A stretch of DNA of 37,045 nucleotides, from contig VGNE01000039.1 in NCBI GenBank assembly GCA_016866215.1, forward strand, positions 1 to 37,045. The letters run 5' to 3'. The notes beneath the pieces were generated by a model that saw only the letters and a list, made by a program, of their open reading frames with translations, made no database searches and was not told the origin of the DNA. Positions 25,434 to 33,281 of the stretch are shown in pieces; position 1 is the stretch's first letter; each line of letters opens with the position of its first letter. This stretch comes from Chloroflexota bacterium. GTDB lineage: Bacteria; Chloroflexota; Anaerolineae; Anaerolineales; Villigracilaceae. The position numbers were made by a program, and so were the translations under genes.

Positions 25434-25748
25434 ATGGCAGGCGACATCCTGATCCTCCTGCTTTTCTGGTCATCCATTCCGCTGTCACTGGCAGTTTCGG
25501 TGATCGGTGTGCAGAAAAATAAATTTTGGCTGGTCCTTATCGGTGCAGTGATGTTCTTTCCAATTTCATATTATTTTAATAGCTCTCCAACCCTGTATGG
25601 ATATGCCATCCTCCTACCGCTTTTTCAGATCGGTTCCGCCGCGGCGGTGCGAGAAGGAAATAAACTTTGGGCATGGCTTCTGCTCCTGCCCGCGTTCTTT
25701 ACAGTCATTTGGTTGCTTGTCGTGATCGTGCTTTATCAAATTTCTTGA
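25434..25748 (+). CDS. Small membrane protein of unknown function
   Basis: This 104-residue protein is almost entirely hydrophobic, with three or four membrane helices (about residues 4-24, 30-48, 55-72 and 78-101) joined by short loops with a few charges (QKNKF, REGNK). It begins 13 bases after the amidohydrolase stop. No family is recognised. A direct role in purine catabolism cannot be inferred. It overlaps an upstream extension of the next open frame but not its likely start. Confidence 0.65.
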   Translation: MAGDILILLLFWSSIPLSLAVSVIGVQKNKFWLVLIGAVMFFPISYYFNSSPTLYGYAILLPLFQIGSAAAVREGNKLWAWLLLLPAFFTVIWLLVVIVLYQIS

Positions 25749-25780
25749 GTCATTATCTATATTCGGAAATCAAACCCGTT

Positions 25781-27391
25781 ATGCAATCGGAATCGAACCC
25801 TACAGAACACTCGATGAAATATCCACAAAAGGAAACTGCGATCATCATTTACTCGCTGCTGGTCTTTTACCTGCTGCTGGTCATTCGCAACGCCTGGATC
25901 TCAGATGATGGCATTATCACCTTTCGCGTTGTGGAGAATTTTCTGGCAGGCTATGGTTTGGGCTATAACCCATATGTGCGTGTGCAGGCATTTACCCATC
26001 CCCTTTGGATGTTCTTGATCTCACTCATCTATTTTATAGAGAGATTGTTCATCCCCAGTGTGCCGAATGCCTTATTCTTTATAACGATATTCGTATCCGT
26101 TGTATTGTCCTTCCTGACCGTTTTTCTCTTGTTGACCCGCGTTTCCAAACCCGGTATCTTGCCGCTCGGGTTGGCTGTCTTGATCTTGAGTCTCTCCCCT
26201 GGCTTTATCGATTTCTCAACCTCGGGGTTGGAAAATCCACTGACGCATTTTCTATTGATGATCTTTGTCGTAGTGTATCTGAATGAACGCCCCAACCTTT
26301 TGTTGTTAGCCTTCATTTCATCCCTTGTCATGCTTAACCGCATGGATGTGTTTGTTCTGGTCGCGCCTGCGCTTTTGTATGCCTGGTGGATGTCCAGCCA
26401 GCGCAAAAATGATCTTGTGAAAATATTGATAGGCTTGATGCCGATGCTGTTATGGGAGTTGTTCTCCCTGTTCTATTTTGGTTTTCCCTTTCCCAATACG
26501 GCATATGCAAAATTGAACACGGGCATTTCCGATACCCTACTCATCCTACAGGGTGGAGATTACCTCCTGAACGCGATCAACTGGGACCCGCTTATGTTCC
26601 TAACCGTTGCTCTGGCAGGCATCACCTTGTACTTTGAACGGCACAGAAAGTTTATTTTCCTATTTGCCGGTGTTTTGCTTTATGTGATGTATGTCGTCAA
26701 GATCGGCGGGGATTTCATGAGCAGCCGCTTCCTGACCGCCCCTTTGCTTTTGTCTGTGGTGATCGTTTCAAACCAACTCACCGCTAGGCAGCACCAATTG
26801 ACCGGCTTGGGCTTGGTGATCCTGTTGGGCGTATTTTCCATGCGCTCTCCCCTTTGGGCATCGAACATGGTGTTGTATCTGCCTACCTATCCAATTAGTG
26901 ACCGTAGCGGCGTATCCGATCAACGCATGCATTATTTCGGAAATGAACGCAAGGGTCAATTCAATGGCTTTGTTGAAAACGGTTTCCGTGATGACGAGTT
27001 GGGCTCGGAGTTTGCCGGCCGCCAGTGGCGCTTTACAGGTTTTGAGAAGGTGTATATTGCCGAAGCACTTGGGAAACCCGGGTATAAAAAAGGTCCGAAT
27101 ATTTATATGATCGATTACTATGCTCTGACAGACCCCCTGTTGGCACGGCTGCCTGTTTCAGAATGGGAGATCGGTCATTTTCGCCATGACCTGCCTGATG
27201 GGTATCTCAAGACCTTGGAGACCGGCGAAAACCAAATTGTGGATTCGAATTTGTCTCAGTATTATGACAAATTACAGTTCGTTGTTTCAGGATCGTTATA
27301 CAATTGGGATCGTATTATAGAAATATGGAAGTTCAATACAGGTCAATACGATTACCTGCTTGAGGAATATACCTCGCAGCTTTCAAAGTAA
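25781..27391 (+). CDS. Polytopic membrane protein, GT-C glycosyltransferase-like
   Basis: The product is about 536 residues with roughly ten membrane helices followed by a soluble C-terminal domain (~ residues 370-536). The first periplasmic loop reads RNAWISDDGIITFRVVENFL and continues GYGLGYNPYVRVQAFTHPLW. This DD-containing loop and the following NP..RV.AFTHPLW segment are typical of GT-C enzymes that use lipid-linked sugars. Acceptor and donor are unknown. Starts at 25781 or 25814 are both possible; the longer open frame from 25667 runs through the preceding gene and is rejected. Its presence inside a purine cluster has no obvious metabolic explanation. Confidence 0.72.
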   Translation: MQSESNPTEHSMKYPQKETAIIIYSLLVFYLLLVIRNAWISDDGIITFRVVENFLAGYGLGYNPYVRVQAFTHPLWMFLISLIYFIERLFIPSVPNALFFITIFVSVVLSFLTVFLLLTRVSKPGILPLGLAVLILSLSPGFIDFSTSGLENPLTHFLLMIFVVVYLNERPNLLLLAFISSLVMLNRMDVFVLVAPALLYAWWMSSQRKNDLVKILIGLMPMLLWELFSLFYFGFPFPNTAYAKLNTGISDTLLILQGGDYLLNAINWDPLMFLTVALAGITLYFERHRKFIFLFAGVLLYVMYVVKIGGDFMSSRFLTAPLLLSVVIVSNQLTARQHQLTGLGLVILLGVFSMRSPLWASNMVLYLPTYPISDRSGVSDQRMHYFGNERKGQFNGFVENGFRDDELGSEFAGRQWRFTGFEKVYIAEALGKPGYKKGPNIYMIDYYALTDPLLARLPVSEWEIGHFRHDLPDGYLKTLETGENQIVDSNLSQYYDKLQFVVSGSLYNWDRIIEIWKFNTGQYDYLLEEYTSQLSK

Positions 27392-27408
27392 TTTATTTTG
27401 GAGAACTT

Positions 27409-29199
27409 ATGTCATCTTCCACAAAACTTACCCAAGTCCTTGTTGATGTAGCCATGGGACGCGCTCATGCAGACCTTGTGATTCGCGGCGGCAAATGGGT
27501 CTGCGTGCAATCGGGTGAGATCATTCCTGATACCGACATTGCCATTGTGGCAGGCCGGATTGCCTATGTGGGACGGGATGCCAGTCATACAATTGGTAAA
27601 AAGACAAAAGTTATTGAAGCCAAAGGACGTTATCTCGTGCCTGGCTTGCTCGATGCACACATGCACGTTGAATCAGGCATGGTCACGGTCACAGAGTTTG
27701 TGCGCACGGTGGCTGTCCGCGGTACAACAGGTATGTTTATAGACCCACACGAGATGGCGAATATCTTCGGTCTCAAGGGGGTCAAGTTGATGGTGGATGA
27801 GGCCCAGAAGCAACCCATTCATGTCTGGGTGCAAATGCCTTCGTGTGTACCCTCGTCCCCCGGGTTTGAAACTCCCGGCTCTTCGATTGGGCAAAAGGAA
27901 GTCGTCGAAGCCATGCAATGGAAGGGCATCATCGGCCTCGGTGAGATGATGAACTTCCAGGCTGTAGTCATGGGCGATAAAAAGATGCTCGATGAAATGT
28001 CCGCGACCCATGCGGCGGGGAAGGTGATCGGCGGACATTACGCCTCGCCAGACCTCGGGCTGCCCTTCCACGGCTATGTGGCAGGCGGCGCGGAAGATGA
28101 CCACGAAGGCACACGCCTTGACGATGCAGTTGCGCGAGTGCGTCAGGGTATGAAAACCATGCTTCGGTATGGCTCAGCCTGGCATGATGTGGCAAATCAG
28201 GTCAAGGCCATTACAGAAATGAAATTGGATTCACGCCGCTTTATTTTATGCACAGATGATTCTCACGCAGAAACTTTAACGCAGGATGGTCACATGGATC
28301 GTGTGCTGCGCCATGCGATCTCGGAAGGCCTAACCCCGATGACCGCCATTCAAATGATGACGATCAATTCAGCCGAGCATTTTGGTCTCAGCAAGGAATT
28401 GGGTATGATCGCGCCCGGCCGCTGGGCGGATGTGGTGCTGGTGGAAGACTTGATGAACTTTAAGGCTGATATGGTCATTGCCAAAGGACAGGTCATTGCT
28501 GAGAAAGGCGAGTTGCAGATCAAACTGCCTTCTGTGAAATATCCCAAATGGGTGACGAAGTCCGTCCATTTGAAGAGACCTCTCAAGGCTGAGGATTTTG
28601 TCCTTCGGACAAGAGCAAGTGACGGGGCGGAGGTCGAAGCGCATGTCATCGGCGTGATCGAGAATCAAGCGCCGACTCGTCATCTCAGGATGAAAGTAAA
28701 AGCGGAAGGGAGTGAAGTCAAAGCAGATATTAAACGTGACCTCGCAAAGATTGCGCTGGTGGAGCGTCACCGCGCGAATGGCAAGGTCACAGTGGGATTG
28801 GTGAATGGTTTTGAATTTACAAGGAAATGTGCGATCGGCTCAACGGTGGCGCATGACAGCCATCACATGATTGTGGTGGGTACGGATGACGAGTGCATGG
28901 CGATTGCGGCGAATGAATTGGCGAAGTGCGGCGGCGGTCAGATCGTGGTGATGAATGGTAAAGTGATCGGACAGGTGGATTTGCAGATCGCGGGGTTGAT
29001 GTCAAATGAGCGCGCAGACATTGTGGCGAAAAAAACCGGAACTGTGCTGGAGGGGTTCAAGGCTTGCGGATGTGAATTGAACAACCCGAACATGCAATTG
29101 AGTTTGCTCGGTTTGGTGGTGATTCCCGAATTGCGGATATCTGATAAAGGTCTGGTGGATGTGGCACAGTTTGATTTTATTTCAGTGCTGGATGATTGA
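27409..29199 (+). CDS. ade: Adenine deaminase (Ade type)
   Basis: The 596-residue enzyme converts adenine to hypoxanthine and ammonia. It has the Ade-family layout: a beta-sandwich edge, an amidohydrolase barrel with PGLLDAHMHVESGMV (His84/His86, Glu88), IDPHEMANIFG, the SCVPSSPGFET segment and CTDDSHAE, and the family-specific C-terminal domain with GGGQIVVMNGKVIG. Length is typical. GGAG lies nine bases before the ATG. It is unlike AddA/Add adenosine deaminases. It lies 17 bases after the GT-C-like gene and six bases before the GntR gene, so it belongs to one transcript with the regulator. Confidence 0.95.
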   Translation: MSSSTKLTQVLVDVAMGRAHADLVIRGGKWVCVQSGEIIPDTDIAIVAGRIAYVGRDASHTIGKKTKVIEAKGRYLVPGLLDAHMHVESGMVTVTEFVRTVAVRGTTGMFIDPHEMANIFGLKGVKLMVDEAQKQPIHVWVQMPSCVPSSPGFETPGSSIGQKEVVEAMQWKGIIGLGEMMNFQAVVMGDKKMLDEMSATHAAGKVIGGHYASPDLGLPFHGYVAGGAEDDHEGTRLDDAVARVRQGMKTMLRYGSAWHDVANQVKAITEMKLDSRRFILCTDDSHAETLTQDGHMDRVLRHAISEGLTPMTAIQMMTINSAEHFGLSKELGMIAPGRWADVVLVEDLMNFKADMVIAKGQVIAEKGELQIKLPSVKYPKWVTKSVHLKRPLKAEDFVLRTRASDGAEVEAHVIGVIENQAPTRHLRMKVKAEGSEVKADIKRDLAKIALVERHRANGKVTVGLVNGFEFTRKCAIGSTVAHDSHHMIVVGTDDECMAIAANELAKCGGGQIVVMNGKVIGQVDLQIAGLMSNERADIVAKKTGTVLEGFKACGCELNNPNMQLSLLGLVVIPELRISDKGLVDVAQFDFISVLDD

Positions 29200-29205
29200 G
29201 GACCC

Positions 29206-29922
29206 ATGTCTAATTTTCCTTTTCAACGATTGCAGGTTGACCTGGCCGCTTTGATCTCCCGTTCACCAGCCGGCCAGCGGCTTCCCTCGGAACCTGACCT
29301 TGCAAAACAACTTGGCGTCTCTCGCGCCACTTTGCGCGAAGCCATGCGGTCGTTTGAAACGCAGGGGCTCATTCGCCGAAGGCAGGGTTCTGGAACTTTT
29401 GTCGTCGGCAAGACCCAGGTAATGGAGAGCGGCTTGGAAGTGCTTGAAAGCCTTGAATCGATTGCAAAGCGCCTCGGGCTGAAAGTCTCGGTTAGTGATT
29501 TAAGCATCGAAGCGACGGTTGCCGATGAAGAACTTGCGAAGATGCTGAACGTTCCATTGGGTGAAAACTTGACTCGTGTGCGCCGCGTGGTCCACACAGA
29601 TGAAAGACCTGTGGCATATCTTGTGGATATTTTACCTGCGACGTTTCTGGGCTCGAAGGATCTGCCGGCCGATTTTCACGGTTCTGTTCTGGACTTTTTA
29701 CTGGGTCGCGGCGACGCCTTGAAGACTTCCCGCGCGAATGTCAGTGCTATTGGTGCAACCCCCGAGGTGGCCAAAGCGCTTCAGATCCAGCGCGGAGATG
29801 TGTTGTTGCACTTCTATTCTCAGCTTTTCGATGAACGCGGTAAGGTTGTGGATTATTCTTTAAGCTATTCTATTCCCGGGTATTTTCATTTCCATATCGT
29901 GCGTCGTGTAAAAATTGTCTAG
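29206..29922 (+). CDS. GntR-family regulator with UTRA ligand-binding domain
   Basis: The 238-residue protein has a GntR winged helix in residues 8-68 (LPSEPDLAKQLGVSRATLRE, then IRRRQGSGTFV) and a C-terminal UTRA/HutC-type domain. That domain shows TRVRRVVHTDERPVAYLVDI and ends DYSLSYSIPGYFHFHIVRRV. It is the HutC-like class, distinct from the FCD-type regulator at 6961. Encoded six bases after ade, it most likely senses a purine breakdown product and controls the cluster through the palindrome at 23944-23958, which includes its own gene. Ligand unknown. Confidence 0.9.
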   Translation: MSNFPFQRLQVDLAALISRSPAGQRLPSEPDLAKQLGVSRATLREAMRSFETQGLIRRRQGSGTFVVGKTQVMESGLEVLESLESIAKRLGLKVSVSDLSIEATVADEELAKMLNVPLGENLTRVRRVVHTDERPVAYLVDILPATFLGSKDLPADFHGSVLDFLLGRGDALKTSRANVSAIGATPEVAKALQIQRGDVLLHFYSQLFDERGKVVDYSLSYSIPGYFHFHIVRRVKIV

Positions 29923-29929
29923 TTTAAAC

Positions 29930-29949
29930 TGATTGCGGCACTGCAATCA
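29930..29949 (+). promoter_or_regulatory. Small hairpin between gntR and ygeY
   Basis: The perfect 7-bp arms TGATTGC and GCAATCA enclose a GGCACT loop, located in the 54-base gap before ygeY. There is no T-run. It could be an internal operator or an mRNA stability element; evidence is only the symmetry. Confidence 0.4.
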
Positions 29950-29976
29950 TCCATATTAAATTCTTGAGGTGTATTA

Positions 29977-31197
29977 ATGACAAAAGTGAACGATATTAAG
30001 AAAAAAGTACAGGAAAATCGTGAGAATATTATCCAATTTTTGCGTGATATTGTTGCCATTCCCAGTATGGACGGTCAACTTAAAGATGTCGGTGAGCGTA
30101 TCCAGACTGAGATGCGGAAGCTCGGTTTCGACGAGGCGCGCTTCGACAAGATGGGCAACACCATCGGTCGCATCGGCAACGGGCCTAAGGTGATTATCTT
30201 CGACTCGCACATTGACACCGTGGGCGTCGGCGATCCCAGCGAATGGGAATGGGATCCGTTCGCGGGCAAGGTGGAGAACGGCATCCTGTATGCGCGCGGC
30301 GCGTGTGATGAAAAAGGCAGCACGCCCGGCATGGTGTATGGCCTCGCAATCGCCCGTGACCTGGGACTGCTCGATGGTTACACCGCCTACTACTTCGGCA
30401 ACATGGAAGAATGGTGCGATGGCATCGCGCCCAACACCTTCGTCGAGGCCGACCCCAAAGTGAAGCCTGATTTTGTCATCATCGGCGAGCCGACCAAGAT
30501 GCAGGTCTATCGCGGGCACAAGGGCCGCATCGAGTTGAAGATTACCGCCACTGGCCGGTCAGCGCACGCGGCGTCGCACTACCTCGGCGACAATGCCGTA
30601 TACAAGATGATGGCGACCATCACGCAAATCCGCGAGCTGGATCGTCGGATGCGCTTTGGGATGGGCTATCATCCGGTGCAGGGATTTCCCTCCATAGCGG
30701 TTACCGACGTCGAGGCGCGCACGGCTTCGCTCAACGCGGTGCCAGATCAGTTCACGATTTATATTGACCGTCGGATCACTTCGAACGAGCCGCGCGACGA
30801 GGTGATCGCGCAGATCAAGGGGCTGATCCCCGACTATCTGCAGGACGAAATCCACGTCGAAGAATTGTTCTACGACGCACCTTCCTACACGGGCTTTGTC
30901 TTTCCGGTGGCGAAGTTCTACCCGCCCTGGCTGCTGGATGACGCGCATCCGTTGACGCAGGCGGGGCAACGCACTATCGAGGCGCTGTGGGGCGAGAAGC
31001 GGATGCTGGGCACGTGGGACTTCTCGACCAACGGCACCTATTGGGCTGGCAAGGCTGGCATCCCCTCCATCGGTTTCGGTCCTGGCGACGAGAAAACCGC
31101 ACACATGCGCAACGAAAACGTGGCGCTCGACGACGTGGTACACGCAACGGAGTTTTACGCGTTGCTGCCGAAAGTGCTGAGGGAAAAGGTGAAGTAA
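29977..31197 (+). CDS. ygeY: YgeY-family M20 metallohydrolase
   Basis: The 406-residue enzyme belongs to the M20 peptidase/deacylase fold and to the YgeY group found next to selenium-dependent and urate-degrading gene sets. Zinc ligands and catalytic residues are visible: His78 and Asp80 (DSHIDTVGVGD), Asp111 (RGACDEKG) and Glu144/Glu145 (GNMEEWCDG). A dimerisation lid domain lies about residues 185-300. It presumably hydrolyses an amide in a purine-derived intermediate. Within roughly 30120-31190, third codon positions are strikingly G/C-rich compared with the neighbours, which suggests a separate origin for this gene. The ATG follows GAGG by seven bases. Confidence 0.9.
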   Translation: MTKVNDIKKKVQENRENIIQFLRDIVAIPSMDGQLKDVGERIQTEMRKLGFDEARFDKMGNTIGRIGNGPKVIIFDSHIDTVGVGDPSEWEWDPFAGKVENGILYARGACDEKGSTPGMVYGLAIARDLGLLDGYTAYYFGNMEEWCDGIAPNTFVEADPKVKPDFVIIGEPTKMQVYRGHKGRIELKITATGRSAHAASHYLGDNAVYKMMATITQIRELDRRMRFGMGYHPVQGFPSIAVTDVEARTASLNAVPDQFTIYIDRRITSNEPRDEVIAQIKGLIPDYLQDEIHVEELFYDAPSYTGFVFPVAKFYPPWLLDDAHPLTQAGQRTIEALWGEKRMLGTWDFSTNGTYWAGKAGIPSIGFGPGDEKTAHMRNENVALDDVVHATEFYALLPKVLREKVK

Positions 31198-31329
31198 TTT
31201 CCAATTATTATTTGCCTCGTGTTATTACCCGGTCAAGATTGGTGCATCGTCAGGAAAGGATTCGTGGAAGAGAATTAGGAGAAGTCGGTATCGTCTAAAA
31301 TCATTTTTCACAATTGAATGGAGGTTTGA

Positions 31330-32283
31330 ATGCGTAGTTTTGCTGGTCGTGATATCCTTTCGCTCAAGGAATTCGAGCGGAACGAATTCTTCCATGTGTT
31401 TGATGTGGCTCAGAAAATGGAACCCATCGCACGTTCCAGGAAGAACGTGGATATGCTCAGGGAAAAGACTCTTGTGACGGCCTTTTACCAGCCTTCCACG
31501 CGCACGCGCTTGGCCCATGAAGCCGCCATGCACCGCCTCGGCGGCCATGTTACGGGTTTCTCCGATGCAAAGATGACCCGCGCCGGAGACTTCTATCAGG
31601 AGTCCATCAAGGACACGGTCAAGATGCTGGAGTTTTATGGCGATGTGATCGTGATGCGCCACTTTCAGCAGGGGGCGCCGCATGAAGCCGCGAAGTGGGC
31701 AAGTATTCCCATTATCAATGGCGGCGATGGCTGGGGCGAGCACCCGACGCAAATTCTCACTGACTTGTACACGGTCTTGCGTGAGAAGGGGCGGATTGAC
31801 GGTCTCAAGTGGCTGGCGGTCGGCGATATGCGCATGCGAACCATGCACTCCCTCGGTTATGCTTTGAGTCAATTCGACTGCCCGATCACTTTCGTCGCCC
31901 CGCCCGATATGGGACTGACCGATGAATTCAAAAAGGAACTCAAGCAATACAGCGTCAACTTCAAGGAAGCCGATCACGTTGAAAAAGCCATCGGTGAAGC
32001 GGATGTGATTTTGGTCGAGCCAGTCGTCCAGCCGGATTACACCAAGTCCCGCGATGAGCGCACAGGCGAACTCGACCTGACGCCCGCGAATTACAAGATC
32101 ACGCGCGAGTTGCTGGAGAAGAAAGCCAAATCAGACGCAATCCTGCTCCATTCCCTGCCCCGCATGGATGAAATTCCTCTTGATGTGGATATCACCAAAT
32201 GGTCGCGCTACTGGCAGGAAGCCTTCAACGGCGTGGTGATGAGGATGACACTGCTGGCGCTGGTGCTGGGCGCGATGGAATAG
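31330..32283 (+). CDS. Aspartate-carbamoyltransferase-like enzyme, probably other substrate
   Basis: This 317-residue transcarbamylase resembles PyrB. The carbamoyl phosphate site is intact: STRTR (56-60), Arg110 (VMRH), HPTQ (138-141), Arg170 (RMRTMHS) and HSLPRMDE (274-281). Judged by eye against the E. coli catalytic chain, the 80s-loop Lys84 corresponds to Tyr89 in GDFYQESIKDT. The Arg229/Gln231 aspartate-binding segment is replaced by EPVVQPDYTKSRDE. Aspartate is thus an unlikely substrate. No PyrI or other pyrimidine gene is nearby; ygeY, a second transcarbamylase and carbamate kinase are. I infer a catabolic transcarbamylase that yields carbamoyl phosphate. GGAGG precedes the ATG. Confidence 0.82.
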   Translation: MRSFAGRDILSLKEFERNEFFHVFDVAQKMEPIARSRKNVDMLREKTLVTAFYQPSTRTRLAHEAAMHRLGGHVTGFSDAKMTRAGDFYQESIKDTVKMLEFYGDVIVMRHFQQGAPHEAAKWASIPIINGGDGWGEHPTQILTDLYTVLREKGRIDGLKWLAVGDMRMRTMHSLGYALSQFDCPITFVAPPDMGLTDEFKKELKQYSVNFKEADHVEKAIGEADVILVEPVVQPDYTKSRDERTGELDLTPANYKITRELLEKKAKSDAILLHSLPRMDEIPLDVDITKWSRYWQEAFNGVVMRMTLLALVLGAME

Positions 32284-32305
32284 TTTGGTAATTTGTAATT
32301 GGTAA

Positions 32306-32355
32306 TTGGATGGTTGGGCAATTTGCCTTGTGGTGTTGATTGCCCGACCATCCAA
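32306..32355. repeat. Inverted repeat after the PyrB-like gene
   Basis: The 17-bp arms at 32306-32322 and 32339-32355 (TTGGATGGTTGGGCAAT type) pair with one G-U around a 16-base loop. The arms are preceded by AATTTGTAATTGGTAATTGG, a short-period repeat whose complement-like form also occurs at 23994-24012 before the first cluster gene. It may act as an attenuator or be a dispersed palindrome. Confidence 0.65.
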
Positions 32356-32373
32356 TAAAGAGAAGAGGCGCGA

Positions 32374-32637
32374 ATGGCATTGGATAAGAAGGCCGTGAAG
32401 GAATGGGCGGCTGAGTACAAACTGATTAATGAGATGGAGGATGCGGAACTGCGCGCGCGCTTGGATACGGAAACCATCGAGGAGAGCGTTCGAAGGTACT
32501 TCGTCTGGAACAGACTCGCGCTTGCTTTTGCTCGCAGGCCTGATATGCCGGAAGAGTTACAGGAATCTCAAGCCGATTATTATTTGTCCTTGATTGCGAA
32601 ATGGGAGACGTTGTCTCGGAGAATAAAGAATGTTTGA
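32374..32637 (+). CDS. Small helical protein paired with a nucleotidyltransferase
   Basis: This 87-residue charged protein is predicted to be all helical and starts MALDKKAVKEWAAEYKLIN. It has no signal peptide, membrane segment or cysteine. Its stop overlaps the next ATG by eight bases, so the two are translated together. The arrangement (small helical protein first, nucleotidyltransferase-fold protein second) resembles toxin-antitoxin pairs, but residues that would define an antitoxin family are not recognised. It interrupts the catabolic gene order between two transcarbamylase genes. Confidence 0.7.
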   Translation: MALDKKAVKEWAAEYKLINEMEDAELRARLDTETIEESVRRYFVWNRLALAFARRPDMPEELQESQADYYLSLIAKWETLSRRIKNV

Positions 32638-33187
32638 CAACCCTCAAGTATTCCAGGCGGTTCTCCACTTTCTGGATGAGCATAAAATTCCGTACATGGT
32701 CATTGGCGGTCTTGCCGTTTCGATTTGGGGCGAGGGGCGCGCCACGCATGACGCTGATTTCAAGGTTGTGATTGATACGCCTTTGGAAGAATTCAGACAC
32801 TTGGTATTAAGTCGGTTTCCTGAACGACCGACAAAGATTCCCGCGCATAAAAAAAGTCAGTATGTCCTTCAAGTTTGGGCGGCTCCTGATGTGGCAGCGG
32901 ATCTTTTAGTGTGTATCTTTGATTACGAAAAGGAAGCCGTTCGTCGGGCAGTTGCAATCGAGATCATGGGAGTTTCCACGCGAGTCTGTACGCCGGAAGA
33001 TTTTATTATTCATAAGGCCATTGCCAATCGCGGCAAGGATTGGCTCGATATTCCCCAAGTCTTGTATCGCCAACGCGGCAAACTCGACCTCAAGTACATC
33101 CGTCACTGGCTGACTCAATTCGCCGAGGCGCTCGAAATGCCCGAACTGCTCACGCGGTTCGAGGAACTTTACGAATCTAATAAGTAG
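32630..33187 (+). CDS. Nucleotidyltransferase-fold protein (AbiEii/MNT-like)
   Basis: The 185-residue protein has the minimal nucleotidyltransferase signature: MVIGGLAVSIWGEGRATHDADF (residues 23-44). The GG of the nucleotide loop is Gly26-Gly27 and the metal-binding pair is Asp41/Asp43. The rest (CTPEDFIIHKAIANRGKDWLD) fits AbiEii- or DUF6036-like proteins. It could nucleotidylate RNA or a partner protein, as in type IV-like toxin systems or MNT antitoxins. GGAG lies before the ATG and the gene overlaps its small partner by eight bases. No metabolic link to purines is visible. Confidence 0.82.
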   Translation: MFDNPQVFQAVLHFLDEHKIPYMVIGGLAVSIWGEGRATHDADFKVVIDTPLEEFRHLVLSRFPERPTKIPAHKKSQYVLQVWAAPDVAADLLVCIFDYEKEAVRRAVAIEIMGVSTRVCTPEDFIIHKAIANRGKDWLDIPQVLYRQRGKLDLKYIRHWLTQFAEALEMPELLTRFEELYESNK

Positions 33188-33189
33188 AT

Positions 33190-33259
33190 ACATAGACAGG
33201 TACACACGTAAACACGTGGACATCACCTGTGTACTTGTTTACCTGTGTACATGTATACC
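33190..33259. repeat. Short-period imperfect palindrome (GTA-CAC motifs)
   Basis: The gap between the nucleotidyltransferase and the knotted transcarbamylase gene consists of repeated ACAGGTACAC / GTAAACACGTGGACA motifs and their complements (CACCTGTGTAC, TTTACCTGTGTACATGTATACC). The two halves pair as an imperfect long stem. No gene. AAGGAG of the next gene follows at 33268-33273. Confidence 0.6.
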
Positions 33260-33281
33260 AAACAAACAAGGAGACTAAATT

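Noticed and set aside
25667-25780. Longer start for the GT-C-like membrane protein.
   Set aside because: It would overlap the small membrane protein gene by about 80 bases in another frame; the hydrophobic protein begins naturally after 25781 or 25814.
31330-32283. pyrB as a biosynthetic aspartate carbamoyltransferase.
   Set aside because: The Lys84 and Arg229 equivalents appear to be missing and there is no pyrimidine gene context, so the symbol was withheld.
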